The position numbers and the translations under genes are program-made. A stretch of 39,733 nt of DNA from contig QXXC01000040.1 of assembly GCA_009911305.1 (NCBI GenBank), positions 1-39,733 of the forward strand. The letters are read 5' to 3'. A model generated the notes under the pieces. That model did no database searches and had not been told where the DNA came from. It worked only from the letters and a program-made list of their open reading frames with translations. This stretch comes from Clostridiaceae bacterium (GTDB lineage Bacteria > Bacillota > Clostridia > Lachnospirales > Lachnospiraceae). Shown here piece after piece: positions 1 to 7,067 of the stretch; within the stretch, counting starts at the first letter, position 1, and each line of letters starts with the position of its first letter.

Positions 1-159
1 GTTTCTGAAAAGAAGCCTTTCACTCCTGCTGATTATGAGGAATTGATGGACCCTCAAAATCATGTGGAGCGTGTTGTTTTAAATGAAAACAATGTTTTTG
101 CTTACCTTGAAACCCTTGGTTATGATAGTTCTAAGTTAGTAAAACGCAACGATAACTAA
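1..159 (+). CDS. C-terminal end of an unidentified gene, possibly an IS transposase
   Basis: An open frame runs in from the window edge for 52 codons and stops with TAA at 157-159. The peptide is acidic then basic and ends in the motif YLETLGYDSSKLVKRNDN. I do not recognise the family with confidence. Third codon positions are rich in A and T, quite unlike the GC-rich polysaccharide genes to its right, and it faces them tail to tail across only 81 bases. Both points fit a transposase or other mobile gene inserted into the distal part of locus B, but this is inference; no inverted repeat end could be proven. The start lies outside the window. Confidence 0.5.
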   Translation, partial: VSEKKPFTPADYEELMDPQNHVERVVLNENNVFAYLETLGYDSSKLVKRNDN

Positions 160-240
160 CATTATTCTGTTTTCTATACTTGCAAAAAATGGGGTTTTAT
201 GAACCCTTGTATAAGTGCGTCCAAAAATACACTTTATTTT

Positions 241-1608
241 TCACTCTTTTTCTTCTGGCATAGCAATCAACTGCCCCTCCTCCATACCCTCCGTACTCTC
301 CTTCATAAATAATATCTGAACTGTCTTAAACACAATCTCCAGGTCAAGCAGAAGGCTGTAATTCTGCAGATACATCAAATCCAGCTTCAGCTTATCGTAC
401 GCCGTCGTGTTATATTTCCCATACACCTGCGCATAGCCGGTCAGGCCTGCCTTTACCTTCAGGCGGTAGGAAAATTCCGCCATATGTGTTTCATATTCCG
501 ACGCAATTTCAGGCCGTTCCGGCCTGGGTCCCACAATACTCATATCGCCCATCAGGATGTTAAAAAGCTGTGGGATCTCATCCATGCGGACAGCGCGTAT
601 GACACGCCCCACCCTTGTAATCCGGTCGTCGCATTCGGATGCCAGCCTGGCGACCCCATCCTTTTCAGCATCCACGCGCATGCTGCGGAATTTGTAGATT
701 TTAAACCGCTTTCCATGCTCCGTCAGCCGTTCCTGCCTGTAAATGGCCGGCCCCCCGTCCTCCAGCTTCACCGCCAGCGCCGTGACCGCCATCAGCGGCG
801 ATAAGAACACAAGCGCTGCGAGTGAGAATACGATATCCACGGCCCGTTTTACCACCCGCTGTTCAAAGGTCAGGCCGCTGTTTCTCGACAACAGGATCGG
901 CGTGTCAAACAGGTGCTGGCTCTCCGCGCTGCGGATTAAAATATCCGATATCTTGGGGCTCGTGTACGTCCGCACCGACCTTTCGTAGCAGTATTTCAGT
1001 ATCCGGTTGCGGGACGGCGTGGGGATGTCCCCGATCACGACGCCTTCATATTCCCGGATCCGCTCTGCGATGCGCTCCATGCCCTCTGATATATGTATGG
1101 TTTCACAGATGATATAGCGGTCTTCACGGCTGTGAAACTTCCGCACCAATCCCAGGTTCGGACGATCGCCGTACACCATCAGCACCCGCCGCGGCGGGTA
1201 GGCACGCAGGTAGCAGGCTGTGCTGGCCATGCCCCAGATGCCGGTAAACACGCACTGCGCCGCAAACATGGCCAGCAGCGGGACGAAGGTCTGGAAGCGT
1301 TTGGTCAGCAGCGTGATCACCAGGTAGATCACAGAATCCGCGAACAAAAGGCTCAAGCTCTGGGACCAGATCAGATGGAAGGCCTTAAGGGCCCCAATCC
1401 TCCAGCCGCTGTACATATGGGCAAAGAGGAGGATGAGCAGCATGTAGAATGCGGCCATCAGCCAGTTGCCCTTCCGCTGGAACGGGCTCTCCATCAGCCC
1501 GTTGTAATGCGCCATCCAGGTGCAGTAAAACACACCGGCCTGCGCCGCTGTAAAAAGCAGCGACAGCAGGAACCGGAGCATCCGTTTATATTGTTCATAT
1601 TTTTGCAT
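241..1608 (-). CDS. Polyprenyl-phosphate priming sugar-phosphate transferase (WbaP/CpsE type)
   Basis: This 455-aa membrane protein should start repeat-unit synthesis by moving a sugar-1-phosphate from a nucleotide sugar to undecaprenyl phosphate at the inner face of the membrane. About four hydrophobic segments fill residues 1-135, a CoA-binding-like middle follows, and the bacterial sugar transferase domain begins near residue 250 with a re-entrant hydrophobic helix. Family motifs are visible: IYKFRSMR, a basic-acidic RMDEIPQLFN, and MSIVGPRPERPE, then GLTGYAQVYG. This is the long polytopic form. The sugar cannot be told from sequence. The start is ATG with GGAG upstream. It is third in locus B after loaP and the zinc-ribbon gene, and is the last recognisable locus B gene before the foreign-looking gene at 1-159. 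Confidence 0.93.
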   Translation of the reverse strand: MQKYEQYKRMLRFLLSLLFTAAQAGVFYCTWMAHYNGLMESPFQRKGNWLMAAFYMLLILLFAHMYSGWRIGALKAFHLIWSQSLSLLFADSVIYLVITLLTKRFQTFVPLLAMFAAQCVFTGIWGMASTACYLRAYPPRRVLMVYGDRPNLGLVRKFHSREDRYIICETIHISEGMERIAERIREYEGVVIGDIPTPSRNRILKYCYERSVRTYTSPKISDILIRSAESQHLFDTPILLSRNSGLTFEQRVVKRAVDIVFSLAALVFLSPLMAVTALAVKLEDGGPAIYRQERLTEHGKRFKIYKFRSMRVDAEKDGVARLASECDDRITRVGRVIRAVRMDEIPQLFNILMGDMSIVGPRPERPEIASEYETHMAEFSYRLKVKAGLTGYAQVYGKYNTTAYDKLKLDLMYLQNYSLLLDLEIVFKTVQILFMKESTEGMEEGQLIAMPEEKE

Positions 1609-1625
1609 TTGTATCCACTCCTGCC

Positions 1626-1793
1626 CTACCGGTACAATTCCCTGTAACAGGCCGGGCAGAGCTGACCCGCGCCTTCAATATAGAAACGCCGCAGGCCAAT
1701 CTCCAGATCCGCCGGCACGTCCGTTTCCCTTCTGCAGATCACGCACCGTTCGCACTGCTTCTTTCCCCTGTCCTGCTTACCGTCTTTTTTCAT
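1626..1793 (-). CDS. Small zinc-ribbon protein of the polysaccharide locus
   Basis: A 55-aa, very basic protein with a lysine-rich start and two cysteine pairs: CERCVIC near residues 14-20 and CPAC near residues 46-49, the pattern of a structural zinc ribbon. The function is unknown; binding RNA or a protein partner is only a guess. A longer open frame to 1874 exists, but that would run deep into loaP, while the ATG at 1793 follows GAAGGGCG at good spacing. It lies 28 bases after loaP and 17 before the priming transferase, so it is a member of the same transcription unit. Confidence 0.7.
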   Translation of the reverse strand: MKKDGKQDRGKKQCERCVICRRETDVPADLEIGLRRFYIEGAGQLCPACYRELYR

Positions 1794-1821
1794 ATCCAAT
1801 CGCCCTTCACATCCTGTATAT

Positions 1822-2331
1822 TTACGGATCGCCCTCCAGACGGATCCCGAACAGCACGGGCTGAACCCGGCCAAACAACTCTACCTGCGCCAGCGCAAAG
1901 CGTTTATGGAGGTTCAGCTTTATAATCCGGTTCAGATACCCGTTCAGAATCCCGTCTGCCCGGACAATCCGGTTATCCCCGTCCAGAATCAGCCTGGTCA
2001 CACCCATGGGCCGCTCCAGCGTTTCGCCGCATACGCCCTTTAAAAAGGTTAAATCAGCCGGTTCCACAGGGGTGACGGACGGAAACTGCGGGAAATCCCC
2101 GGCTCTTTTCAGTTCCTTCTCCAGCGCTTTGGGAGAAGGCGTCCTGACCAGGACATACCCCGGAAACATCACATCCTCCAAAAAATGCAGCGCCCCGCCG
2201 GAGCGGAATACCTTTATTTTCCTGAGAACCCGGCATTCTTCCCAGAGCCCGGGGTGTACGGCCCTTCTGACAAGCGCGGCCGCCGCCTCTTCCCTCCCCG
2301 GACGTGTTTTTAAAACATACCATTGATCCAT
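1822..2331 (-). CDS. loaP: LoaP/NusG-family transcription antiterminator of locus B
   Basis: A 169-aa NusG paralogue. The NGN domain starts at once with MDQWYVLKT and contains the family signature MFPGYVLVRT near residue 65. The C-terminal KOW domain includes GYLNRIIKLNLHKRFALAQV. LoaP proteins are specialised NusG relatives that ride RNA polymerase on long polysaccharide or antibiotic operons and suppress termination. The ATG at 2331 is preferred over an upstream codon at 2361 because AGAAGGGG lies nine bases before it and NusG proteins begin directly with this strand. It is the first gene of locus B, and its 5' side abuts the inverted repeat of switch B. In the orientation given here no convincing promoter reads into it. 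Confidence 0.9.
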   Translation of the reverse strand: MDQWYVLKTRPGREEAAAALVRRAVHPGLWEECRVLRKIKVFRSGGALHFLEDVMFPGYVLVRTPSPKALEKELKRAGDFPQFPSVTPVEPADLTFLKGVCGETLERPMGVTRLILDGDNRIVRADGILNGYLNRIIKLNLHKRFALAQVELFGRVQPVLFGIRLEGDP

Positions 2332-2365
2332 CTGACATACCCCTTCTGGCATTACAGCCATCTAT

Positions 2366-2396
2366 GGATTTCGTAGAATACCTTACTCTACGAAAT
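2366..2396 (+). repeat. Left inverted-repeat arm of switch B
   Basis: Positions 2366-2385 match the reverse complement of 2557-2576 at 20 of 20 bases. The inner 11 bases continue the match with two differences. The core TTCGTAGAAT recurs in the arms of switch A, so it is probably the recombinase binding site. Confidence 0.88.
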
Positions 2397-2508
2397 GCGG
2401 TATGTGACAATTGGGAGTAAAATCTGATTTTTTTGTTTGGAAAAAGAAATTAAGAAATTCACAAAGATATATATTGATATTTTTAAACATTTCTGATAGA
2501 AAATCCCA

Positions 2509-2537
2509 TTGAAATAAGGGAGAAAGCGTAGTATAAT
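2509..2537 (+). promoter_or_regulatory. Sigma-A promoter inside switch B
   Basis: TTGAAA at 2509-2514, a 17-base spacer and TATAAT at 2532-2537. It points right, away from loaP. The same promoter with nearly the same spacer recurs at 33909-33937 in switch A. Confidence 0.88.
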
Positions 2538-2545
2538 GGAGAAAA

Positions 2546-2576
2546 ATTTCTTAGATTAAGGTATTCTACGAAATCC
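2546..2576 (-). repeat. Right inverted-repeat arm of switch B
   Basis: Mirror copy of the left arm; the outer 20 bases (2557-2576) are a perfect reverse complement of 2366-2385. Confidence 0.88.
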
Positions 2577-2618
2577 GGATCATAATATCTGTATTCTGTT
2601 TCTCTTCCGGGCTGTTTT

Positions 2619-2696
2619 ATGATAAATCCAGATGCAATCCAGGCAGATATTAAAAACTACAGCCTGCTCCTGAACAAGTTTAATCAACGCTTATGA
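2619..2696 (+). other. Possible 25-codon ORF just beyond switch B
   Basis: ATG at 2619 opens 25 codons ending in LLLNKFNQRL before TGA. It is the first reading frame downstream of the switch B promoter in the orientation given, so it could be translated in the OFF state. There is no convincing ribosome binding site and no recognised family. It may be a gene remnant or chance. The rest of 2577-2848 shows nothing else that I can support. Confidence 0.2.
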
Positions 2697-2848
2697 GATC
2701 AGACCTCATTACCGCAACAGCATTCTTTGCTTCTGTGCAGTTTCTCTGCATTCCGCTATTTTAACAGAGCGAAAGCAGGGTTTGTGCCGGATATGGAAGC
2801 CGGCTCCGGCGGGTCTCCCTCACAATCCTTCCCCGGACAGCGGTATCC

Positions 2849-2885
2849 ATAAAAAGGCCGCCGGGAATCCATCTCCCCGGCGGCC
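2849..2885 (-). terminator. Rho-independent terminator of the opp operon
   Basis: On the minus strand a GC-rich stem, GGCCGCCGGG paired with CCCGGCGGCC around a ten-base loop, is followed directly by TTTTTAT. It starts 14 bases after the oppF stop codon. On the plus strand the tail is only CTTT, so stopping of transcripts coming from switch B should be weaker. Confidence 0.88.
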
Positions 2886-2898
2886 CTTTCCACCAATC

Positions 2899-3873
2899 CT
2901 AATCAACCATATGGCAGGCCACAAAATGCCCCTTCGTAACCTCCCGGAGCTTTGGAAGCTTCCTTTTACACTCCTCCTTCGCATACGGACACCGCTCCAC
3001 GAACCGGCAGCAGTCAGGCGGATTGATCGGACTGGGGATCTCCCCCTTTACCATAATCCGTTTTCTCTCCCGCACCAGCCGCGGATCCGCCACCGGGATC
3101 GACGACAGGAGCACCTGGGTATACGGGTGCAGCGGATTCATGTACAGCTCCTGTGCGTCCGCGAATTCCACCATCGTTCCCAGATACATCACGATTACCC
3201 GGTCTGAGATATACTTCACCACGCTCAAATCATGCGCGATAAAGAGGTACGTCAGGCCCAGCTCCTCCTGCAGCTCCTTGAGCATATTTAAAACCTGCGC
3301 CTGGATCGACACGTCCAGGGCCGAGATCGGCTCGTCGCAGATGATGAATTCCGGCTCCACGGCCAGGGCGCGGGCGATGCCGATCCGCTGCTTCTGTCCG
3401 CCGGAAAATTCATGCGGGAAGCGCGACATGTGATCCCGGTTCAGCCCCACGCGCCGCAGCATCCTCTCCACCTTGGCATCCAGATCCTGATCTGTTGCCA
3501 GGCCGTGCAGCTTCATGCCGGCCCCCACGATATCCTTGACCGTCATGCGCGGATTTAAGGACGAGTGCGGATTCTGGAAAATCATCTGCACGTTTTTGCG
3601 GAACTGCTTTTCCTCCTCCCGGCTGTAGGTAAAAATATCCTTTCCTTTATAGGTGATGCGCCCCGCCGCCGGCTGGTAGAGCTTGACCAGGCAGCGGCCG
3701 GTGGTCGATTTGCCGCAGCCGCTCTCCCCCACCAGGCCCAGGGTTTCTCCCTTATAGATCGTGAAATTCACGTGATCCACGGCCTTTAAGGTCTTCCCTC
3801 TGGCAATCTGAAAATACTGGCAGAGATCCTCTGCCTGAAAAAGCGGTTCGTTTCGTGCGGTTTGCTTGCTCAT
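2899..3873 (-). CDS. oppF: Oligopeptide ABC transporter ATPase OppF
   Basis: This 324-aa cytoplasmic ATPase powers peptide import with OppD. The Walker A motif is GESGCGKST, the ABC signature is SGGQKQRIGIARAL and Walker B is FIICDEP, followed by the switch histidine in FIAHDLSV. The C-terminal oligopeptide-transporter extension, with HPYTQVLLSSIP and a cysteine cluster (CCRFVERCPYAKEEC), is the region that binds an iron-sulfur cluster in some family members. Its ATG overlaps the oppD stop by four bases, so the two are translationally coupled. It is the last gene of the opp operon. Confidence 0.95.
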   Translation of the reverse strand: MSKQTARNEPLFQAEDLCQYFQIARGKTLKAVDHVNFTIYKGETLGLVGESGCGKSTTGRCLVKLYQPAAGRITYKGKDIFTYSREEEKQFRKNVQMIFQNPHSSLNPRMTVKDIVGAGMKLHGLATDQDLDAKVERMLRRVGLNRDHMSRFPHEFSGGQKQRIGIARALAVEPEFIICDEPISALDVSIQAQVLNMLKELQEELGLTYLFIAHDLSVVKYISDRVIVMYLGTMVEFADAQELYMNPLHPYTQVLLSSIPVADPRLVRERKRIMVKGEIPSPINPPDCCRFVERCPYAKEECKRKLPKLREVTKGHFVACHMVD

Positions 3874-4940
3874 GCCCGGACCTCCTCTGACTGACTCGTT
3901 TCACCTGCCGCGCCCGTTTCGCCTGACCCGTCCATTCCGCGTTTCATGATGTCCACCCTGGGGGCGTATTCGTGGCGCAGCCAGCAGGCGCACATGTGTT
4001 CTTCTGAAATCTGATAGTTCTCCGGCTGCTTTTCGTAGCAGATCTGCATCGCGAATTCACAGCGGGCGGCAAAGGGGCAGCCCACGGGCGGCGCGAACAG
4101 ATCCGGCGGCGTCCCGTCAATGGGAACCAGCTTCTGATCCTTGGACGTATCCAGAGTCGCAATGGACTTGATAAGACCCGCCGTATAGGGATGGGCTGTC
4201 TCGTAAAAGATCTCCTCCACCGTGCCCTTTTCCGCCACCTTTCCCCCGTACATGACGAGCACGCGGTCGCACATCTTGGCGATCACGCCCAGATCGTGGG
4301 TGATGAGGATGATCGAGGTATTCATCTGCCTGCGCAGATCCATCAGCAGATCCAGAATCTGCGCCTCGATCGTCACGTCCAGGGAGGTGGTCGGCTCGTC
4401 CGCGATGATGATGCTCGGCTTTCCGACCAGGGCGATGGCGATCATGACGCGCTGCTTCATGCCGCCTGAGAGCTCGTGCGGATACTGCTTATAGCGCCGC
4501 TCCGGCTCATTGATGCCAACCAGCTTTAAGATCTCCAGCGCGCGCTCCTTCACCTCTTTTGGGGAAATGCCCTTCCGGCCCACAAAGATCTCCTCGATCT
4601 GCTTTCCGATGGTCATGGTGGGGTTTAAGGAGGTCATGGGATCCTGAAAAATAAAGCCGATCTCCATGCCGCGGATTTTGCGCATCTCCCGATCCGTCTT
4701 GGTTGTGATCTCTTCTCCCTTATATTTAATCGAACCGCCCGCAAAGAAGCCCGGCGGCTCCGGGTTCAGCCGCAGGATGCACTGGGAGGTCACGCTTTTT
4801 CCGCAGCCGCTCTCCCCCACGATCCCGAGAATCTCCCCCTCGCGGACATTGAAGCTCACGTCGCGGACCGATTTGACCACGCCGCCGTAGGTGCGGAAGG
4901 AAAACTCCAGATTTTTTATCTCTAAAATGTTATTTGCCAT
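3870..4940 (-). CDS. oppD: Oligopeptide ABC transporter ATPase OppD
   Basis: A 356-aa ATPase partner of OppF. It has Walker A GESGCGKSV, signature LSGGMKQRVMIA, Walker B IIIADEP and the switch histidine in LITHDLGV. The oligopeptide-type C-terminal domain contains HPYTAGLIKSI and cysteines in GCPFAARCEFAMQIC. The last 25 residues are a Gly/Ser/Glu-rich tail not usual in OppD and probably disordered. It lies 14 bases after oppC and overlaps oppF by four bases. Two ATPases and two permeases match the standard five-part peptide importer. Confidence 0.95.
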   Translation of the reverse strand: MANNILEIKNLEFSFRTYGGVVKSVRDVSFNVREGEILGIVGESGCGKSVTSQCILRLNPEPPGFFAGGSIKYKGEEITTKTDREMRKIRGMEIGFIFQDPMTSLNPTMTIGKQIEEIFVGRKGISPKEVKERALEILKLVGINEPERRYKQYPHELSGGMKQRVMIAIALVGKPSIIIADEPTTSLDVTIEAQILDLLMDLRRQMNTSIILITHDLGVIAKMCDRVLVMYGGKVAEKGTVEEIFYETAHPYTAGLIKSIATLDTSKDQKLVPIDGTPPDLFAPPVGCPFAARCEFAMQICYEKQPENYQISEEHMCACWLRHEYAPRVDIMKRGMDGSGETGAAGETSQSEEVRA

Positions 4941-4954
4941 TCTCCTGCCCCTCC

Positions 4955-5908
4955 TTACTCTGTGCCGCGCAGCCTTGGGTCAAAGGCGTCGCGCAGTCCG
5001 TTTCCAAGCTGATTGAGCGCCAGCACGGTGGTGCAGATAAAGAATGCCGGCACGTACAGCATATGAGGAGCTACCTTCAGCATTCTTGTGCCTTCCTTGG
5101 CGAGAACTCCCCAGCTTGCCTGCGGCGGGGAAATGCCGAGCCCGATGTAGCTTAAAAATGCCTCCTGGAAGATCGCGCCGGGGATGGCCATGGCGAGCTG
5201 CGTGATCAGCAGTCCCATGATGTTGGGAACGATCTCGCGCATGATAATGGTAAAGACCGGCTCGCCCATGACGCGGGCCGCGAGGACAAATTCCTGCTCC
5301 TTCAGACGGAACACCTCGCCCCTCGTGAAACGGCAGGTCCCGGTCCAGCCCACCATCACCATGGCGATCACCAGGCTCTGCACGCCGGAGCCCAGGACCA
5401 CCATCACCAGGATACAGACGATTAAGGACGGGATGCCGTAAATCACGTCAATGATGCGCATCACGATCATATCAAGCTTCCCGCCGTAATAGCCGCAGAA
5501 GCCCCCTAAGACCGTGCCGATCACCGTGTTTAAAACGGCAGCCAGAAGACCGATCGTAAGGGATACCCTGGCTCCCATCCACACGCGCACCCACAGATCG
5601 CGCCCCAGGGAATCCGTGCCCAGCCAGTGCGCGCCGGAAAAGCTCTGGCTCATAGCGTACGCATCCTGCTGATCAAAGCCGTATCGGCTGAACATTGGCG
5701 CAAAAACCGCCAGAAGCCCGTAGGCGATCAGAAGGAGCAGGCTGAAAAACGCGGCCTTATTTCCGCGGATCCGCCGCCATGCCTCCTGCCAGAAGGTCAG
5801 GCTGGGACGGGAAATAGACTCCATTTTCTCCAGATTTTTGCCGACCGTCCGGAATTTATCTCTTGTTATCTCTGTCTGATTCGTCATTTCTGCTTGATTT
5901 CCACTCAT
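4955..5908 (-). CDS. oppC: Oligopeptide ABC transporter permease OppC
   Basis: About 317 aa. A cytoplasmic N-terminal tail of roughly 55 residues leads into the OppC N-terminal helix and a six-helix BPD_transp_1 core. The coupling helix that docks on the ATPases is in the EAFLSYIGLGISPP region. A GTG immediately after the oppB stop (5917) could also start it, but the ATG at 5908 has AGGTGG six bases upstream, so I prefer it. It pairs with OppB to form the membrane channel. Confidence 0.93.
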   Translation of the reverse strand: MSGNQAEMTNQTEITRDKFRTVGKNLEKMESISRPSLTFWQEAWRRIRGNKAAFFSLLLLIAYGLLAVFAPMFSRYGFDQQDAYAMSQSFSGAHWLGTDSLGRDLWVRVWMGARVSLTIGLLAAVLNTVIGTVLGGFCGYYGGKLDMIVMRIIDVIYGIPSLIVCILVMVVLGSGVQSLVIAMVMVGWTGTCRFTRGEVFRLKEQEFVLAARVMGEPVFTIIMREIVPNIMGLLITQLAMAIPGAIFQEAFLSYIGLGISPPQASWGVLAKEGTRMLKVAPHMLYVPAFFICTTVLALNQLGNGLRDAFDPRLRGTE

Positions 5909-5917
5909 ATCATCCAC

Positions 5918-6838
5918 CTACTTTCCTGCGATACGGATTCTCGGGTCGATGACGCCGTAGAGAATATCAACAATCATGTTGCAGAAGACCAGGAACGCGC
6001 CGTAAAAGGCCGTCATTCCCAGAATCAGGGAGTAGTCGTTGTTCTGAACGCTCTCCACATAATATTTTCCCATGCCGGGGATCGCAAACAGGGACTCAAT
6101 GACAAAGGTCCCGGTCAGCACAGCCGCCACCGTGGGGCCCATCATGGTCACAACCGGCATGATGGCGTTGCGCATCTGGTGCTTTACGGTCACGCGGAAG
6201 CGCGAAATTCCCTTGGAGCGGGCGGTTTTGATGTAATCCTGCTGCACTACCTCCAGCATGCTGGCGCGCATGATGCGCGAGACAGAGGCCATGGTGTAAA
6301 AGCCCAGGCCCACGGACGGGAGGATCGTATAGCTGAAGCCCTTGTACTCCGCAATGGGCAGAAGGCCCCATTTTACCCCAAAGAAATGCTGCAGCAGGGC
6401 GCCCATAATAAAATCCGGGACGCTGGTGCCGATCACGGCTACAAGGACAAAGAGCAGATCGATCTGATTGCCCCGGTTTAGGGCCGAAATGATCCCGAAC
6501 ACCAGTCCGAAGGAAACGGCCAGGCAGAGCGCCCGGACGCCTAAATCAGCGGAATAGGGGAATGCCCCTGCCAGAAGATCATTCACGGTGCGGCTCGGAT
6601 ACTTCGTCGAAAAACCGAAATTGCCGTGGATGAGATTGTTTAAATACTGCAGGTACTGTTCCAGCACCGGCTTGTCAAAGCCATAGTAGGCATTTAAATT
6701 TTCCCGGGCGGTCGCGGAAAGCTTCGGATCATTAAACGGCCCGCCGGGCATTAAACGTGCGAGGAAAAAAACGACGGAAACGAGCACAAACACGGTGACG
6801 AGTGAGATGCCGATCCGTTTCAGAACGTATTTTGTCAT
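5918..6838 (-). CDS. oppB: Oligopeptide ABC transporter permease OppB
   Basis: A 306-aa membrane protein that starts with the typical single helix (KRIGISLVTVFVLVSVVFFL) and the periplasmic-facing loop with PGGPF. The permease core follows, with RTARSKGISRFRVTVKHQMRNA-type coupling sequence and the family motif GTFVIESLFAIPGMGKYYVE. It is separated from oppA by 229 bases holding two strong hairpins, which probably lower permease expression relative to the binding protein. The stop codon nearly touches the start of oppC. Confidence 0.94.
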   Translation of the reverse strand: MTKYVLKRIGISLVTVFVLVSVVFFLARLMPGGPFNDPKLSATARENLNAYYGFDKPVLEQYLQYLNNLIHGNFGFSTKYPSRTVNDLLAGAFPYSADLGVRALCLAVSFGLVFGIISALNRGNQIDLLFVLVAVIGTSVPDFIMGALLQHFFGVKWGLLPIAEYKGFSYTILPSVGLGFYTMASVSRIMRASMLEVVQQDYIKTARSKGISRFRVTVKHQMRNAIMPVVTMMGPTVAAVLTGTFVIESLFAIPGMGKYYVESVQNNDYSLILGMTAFYGAFLVFCNMIVDILYGVIDPRIRIAGK

Positions 6839-6874
6839 AGGCGCATTGCTCCTTTAAAAAGGCTGAGCGCGCTA

Positions 6875-6902
6875 GAGCGTGTCTGAAAATTCAGACACGC
6901 TC
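6875..6902 (-). terminator. Perfect 13-bp hairpin in the oppA-oppB gap
   Basis: GAGCGTGTCTGAA and its exact reverse complement surround a two-base loop. There is no run of T after it on either strand. It may act as a processing site, an mRNA 3'-end stabiliser for oppA, or a partial attenuator. Confidence 0.6.
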
Positions 6903-6947
6903 GGGCCCGGACAGATTTACGGGCCGGAATGTATGTATCTGGCGCGC

Positions 6948-6980
6948 TCTGCAGTGATTTGAGCCGGAACTCACTGCAGA
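6948..6980 (-). other. Second hairpin in the oppA-oppB gap
   Basis: TCTGCAGTGA at 6948-6957 pairs exactly with TCACTGCAGA at 6971-6980 around a 13-base loop. With the hairpin at 6875-6902 it makes the gap strongly structured. Uneven expression of oppA and oppB is the likely purpose. Confidence 0.5.
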
Positions 6981-7067
6981 TTCACACAGTCCGTAAGGAG
7001 ATCCTCCGCTTCGGACGGCGTGAATCCGCAGCCGTTTCGCCGATCCGGACGGACGGCGGAAGTTTCC

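Larger units (their letters stand above)
2366..2576. promoter_or_regulatory. Invertible promoter cassette (switch B), read here in the OFF orientation
   Basis: The cassette is bounded by a perfect 20-bp inverted repeat: GGATTTCGTAGAATACCTTA at 2366-2385 and its reverse complement at 2557-2576. With two mismatches the arms extend inward to 31 bp (2366-2396 and 2546-2576). Inside sits one near-consensus sigma-A promoter on the plus strand, directed away from loaP. The reverse strand of the cassette shows no comparable promoter. Inversion would place the promoter about 65-70 bases ahead of the loaP ribosome binding site. This is the layout of phase-variable invertible promoters of gut bacteria. 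A near-twin lies at 33769-33971. Confidence 0.88.

Noticed and set aside
2366..2576. Switch B considered as a plain terminator or operator
   Set aside because: The repeats are 171 bases apart and enclose a promoter, and a near-twin stands in the same place before the other loaP operon; a hairpin terminator or operator does not explain this.
5627..6481. 284-codon plus-strand open frame
   Set aside because: Lies opposite oppC and oppB, which show full family motifs; the frame is His/Arg-rich shadow sequence.
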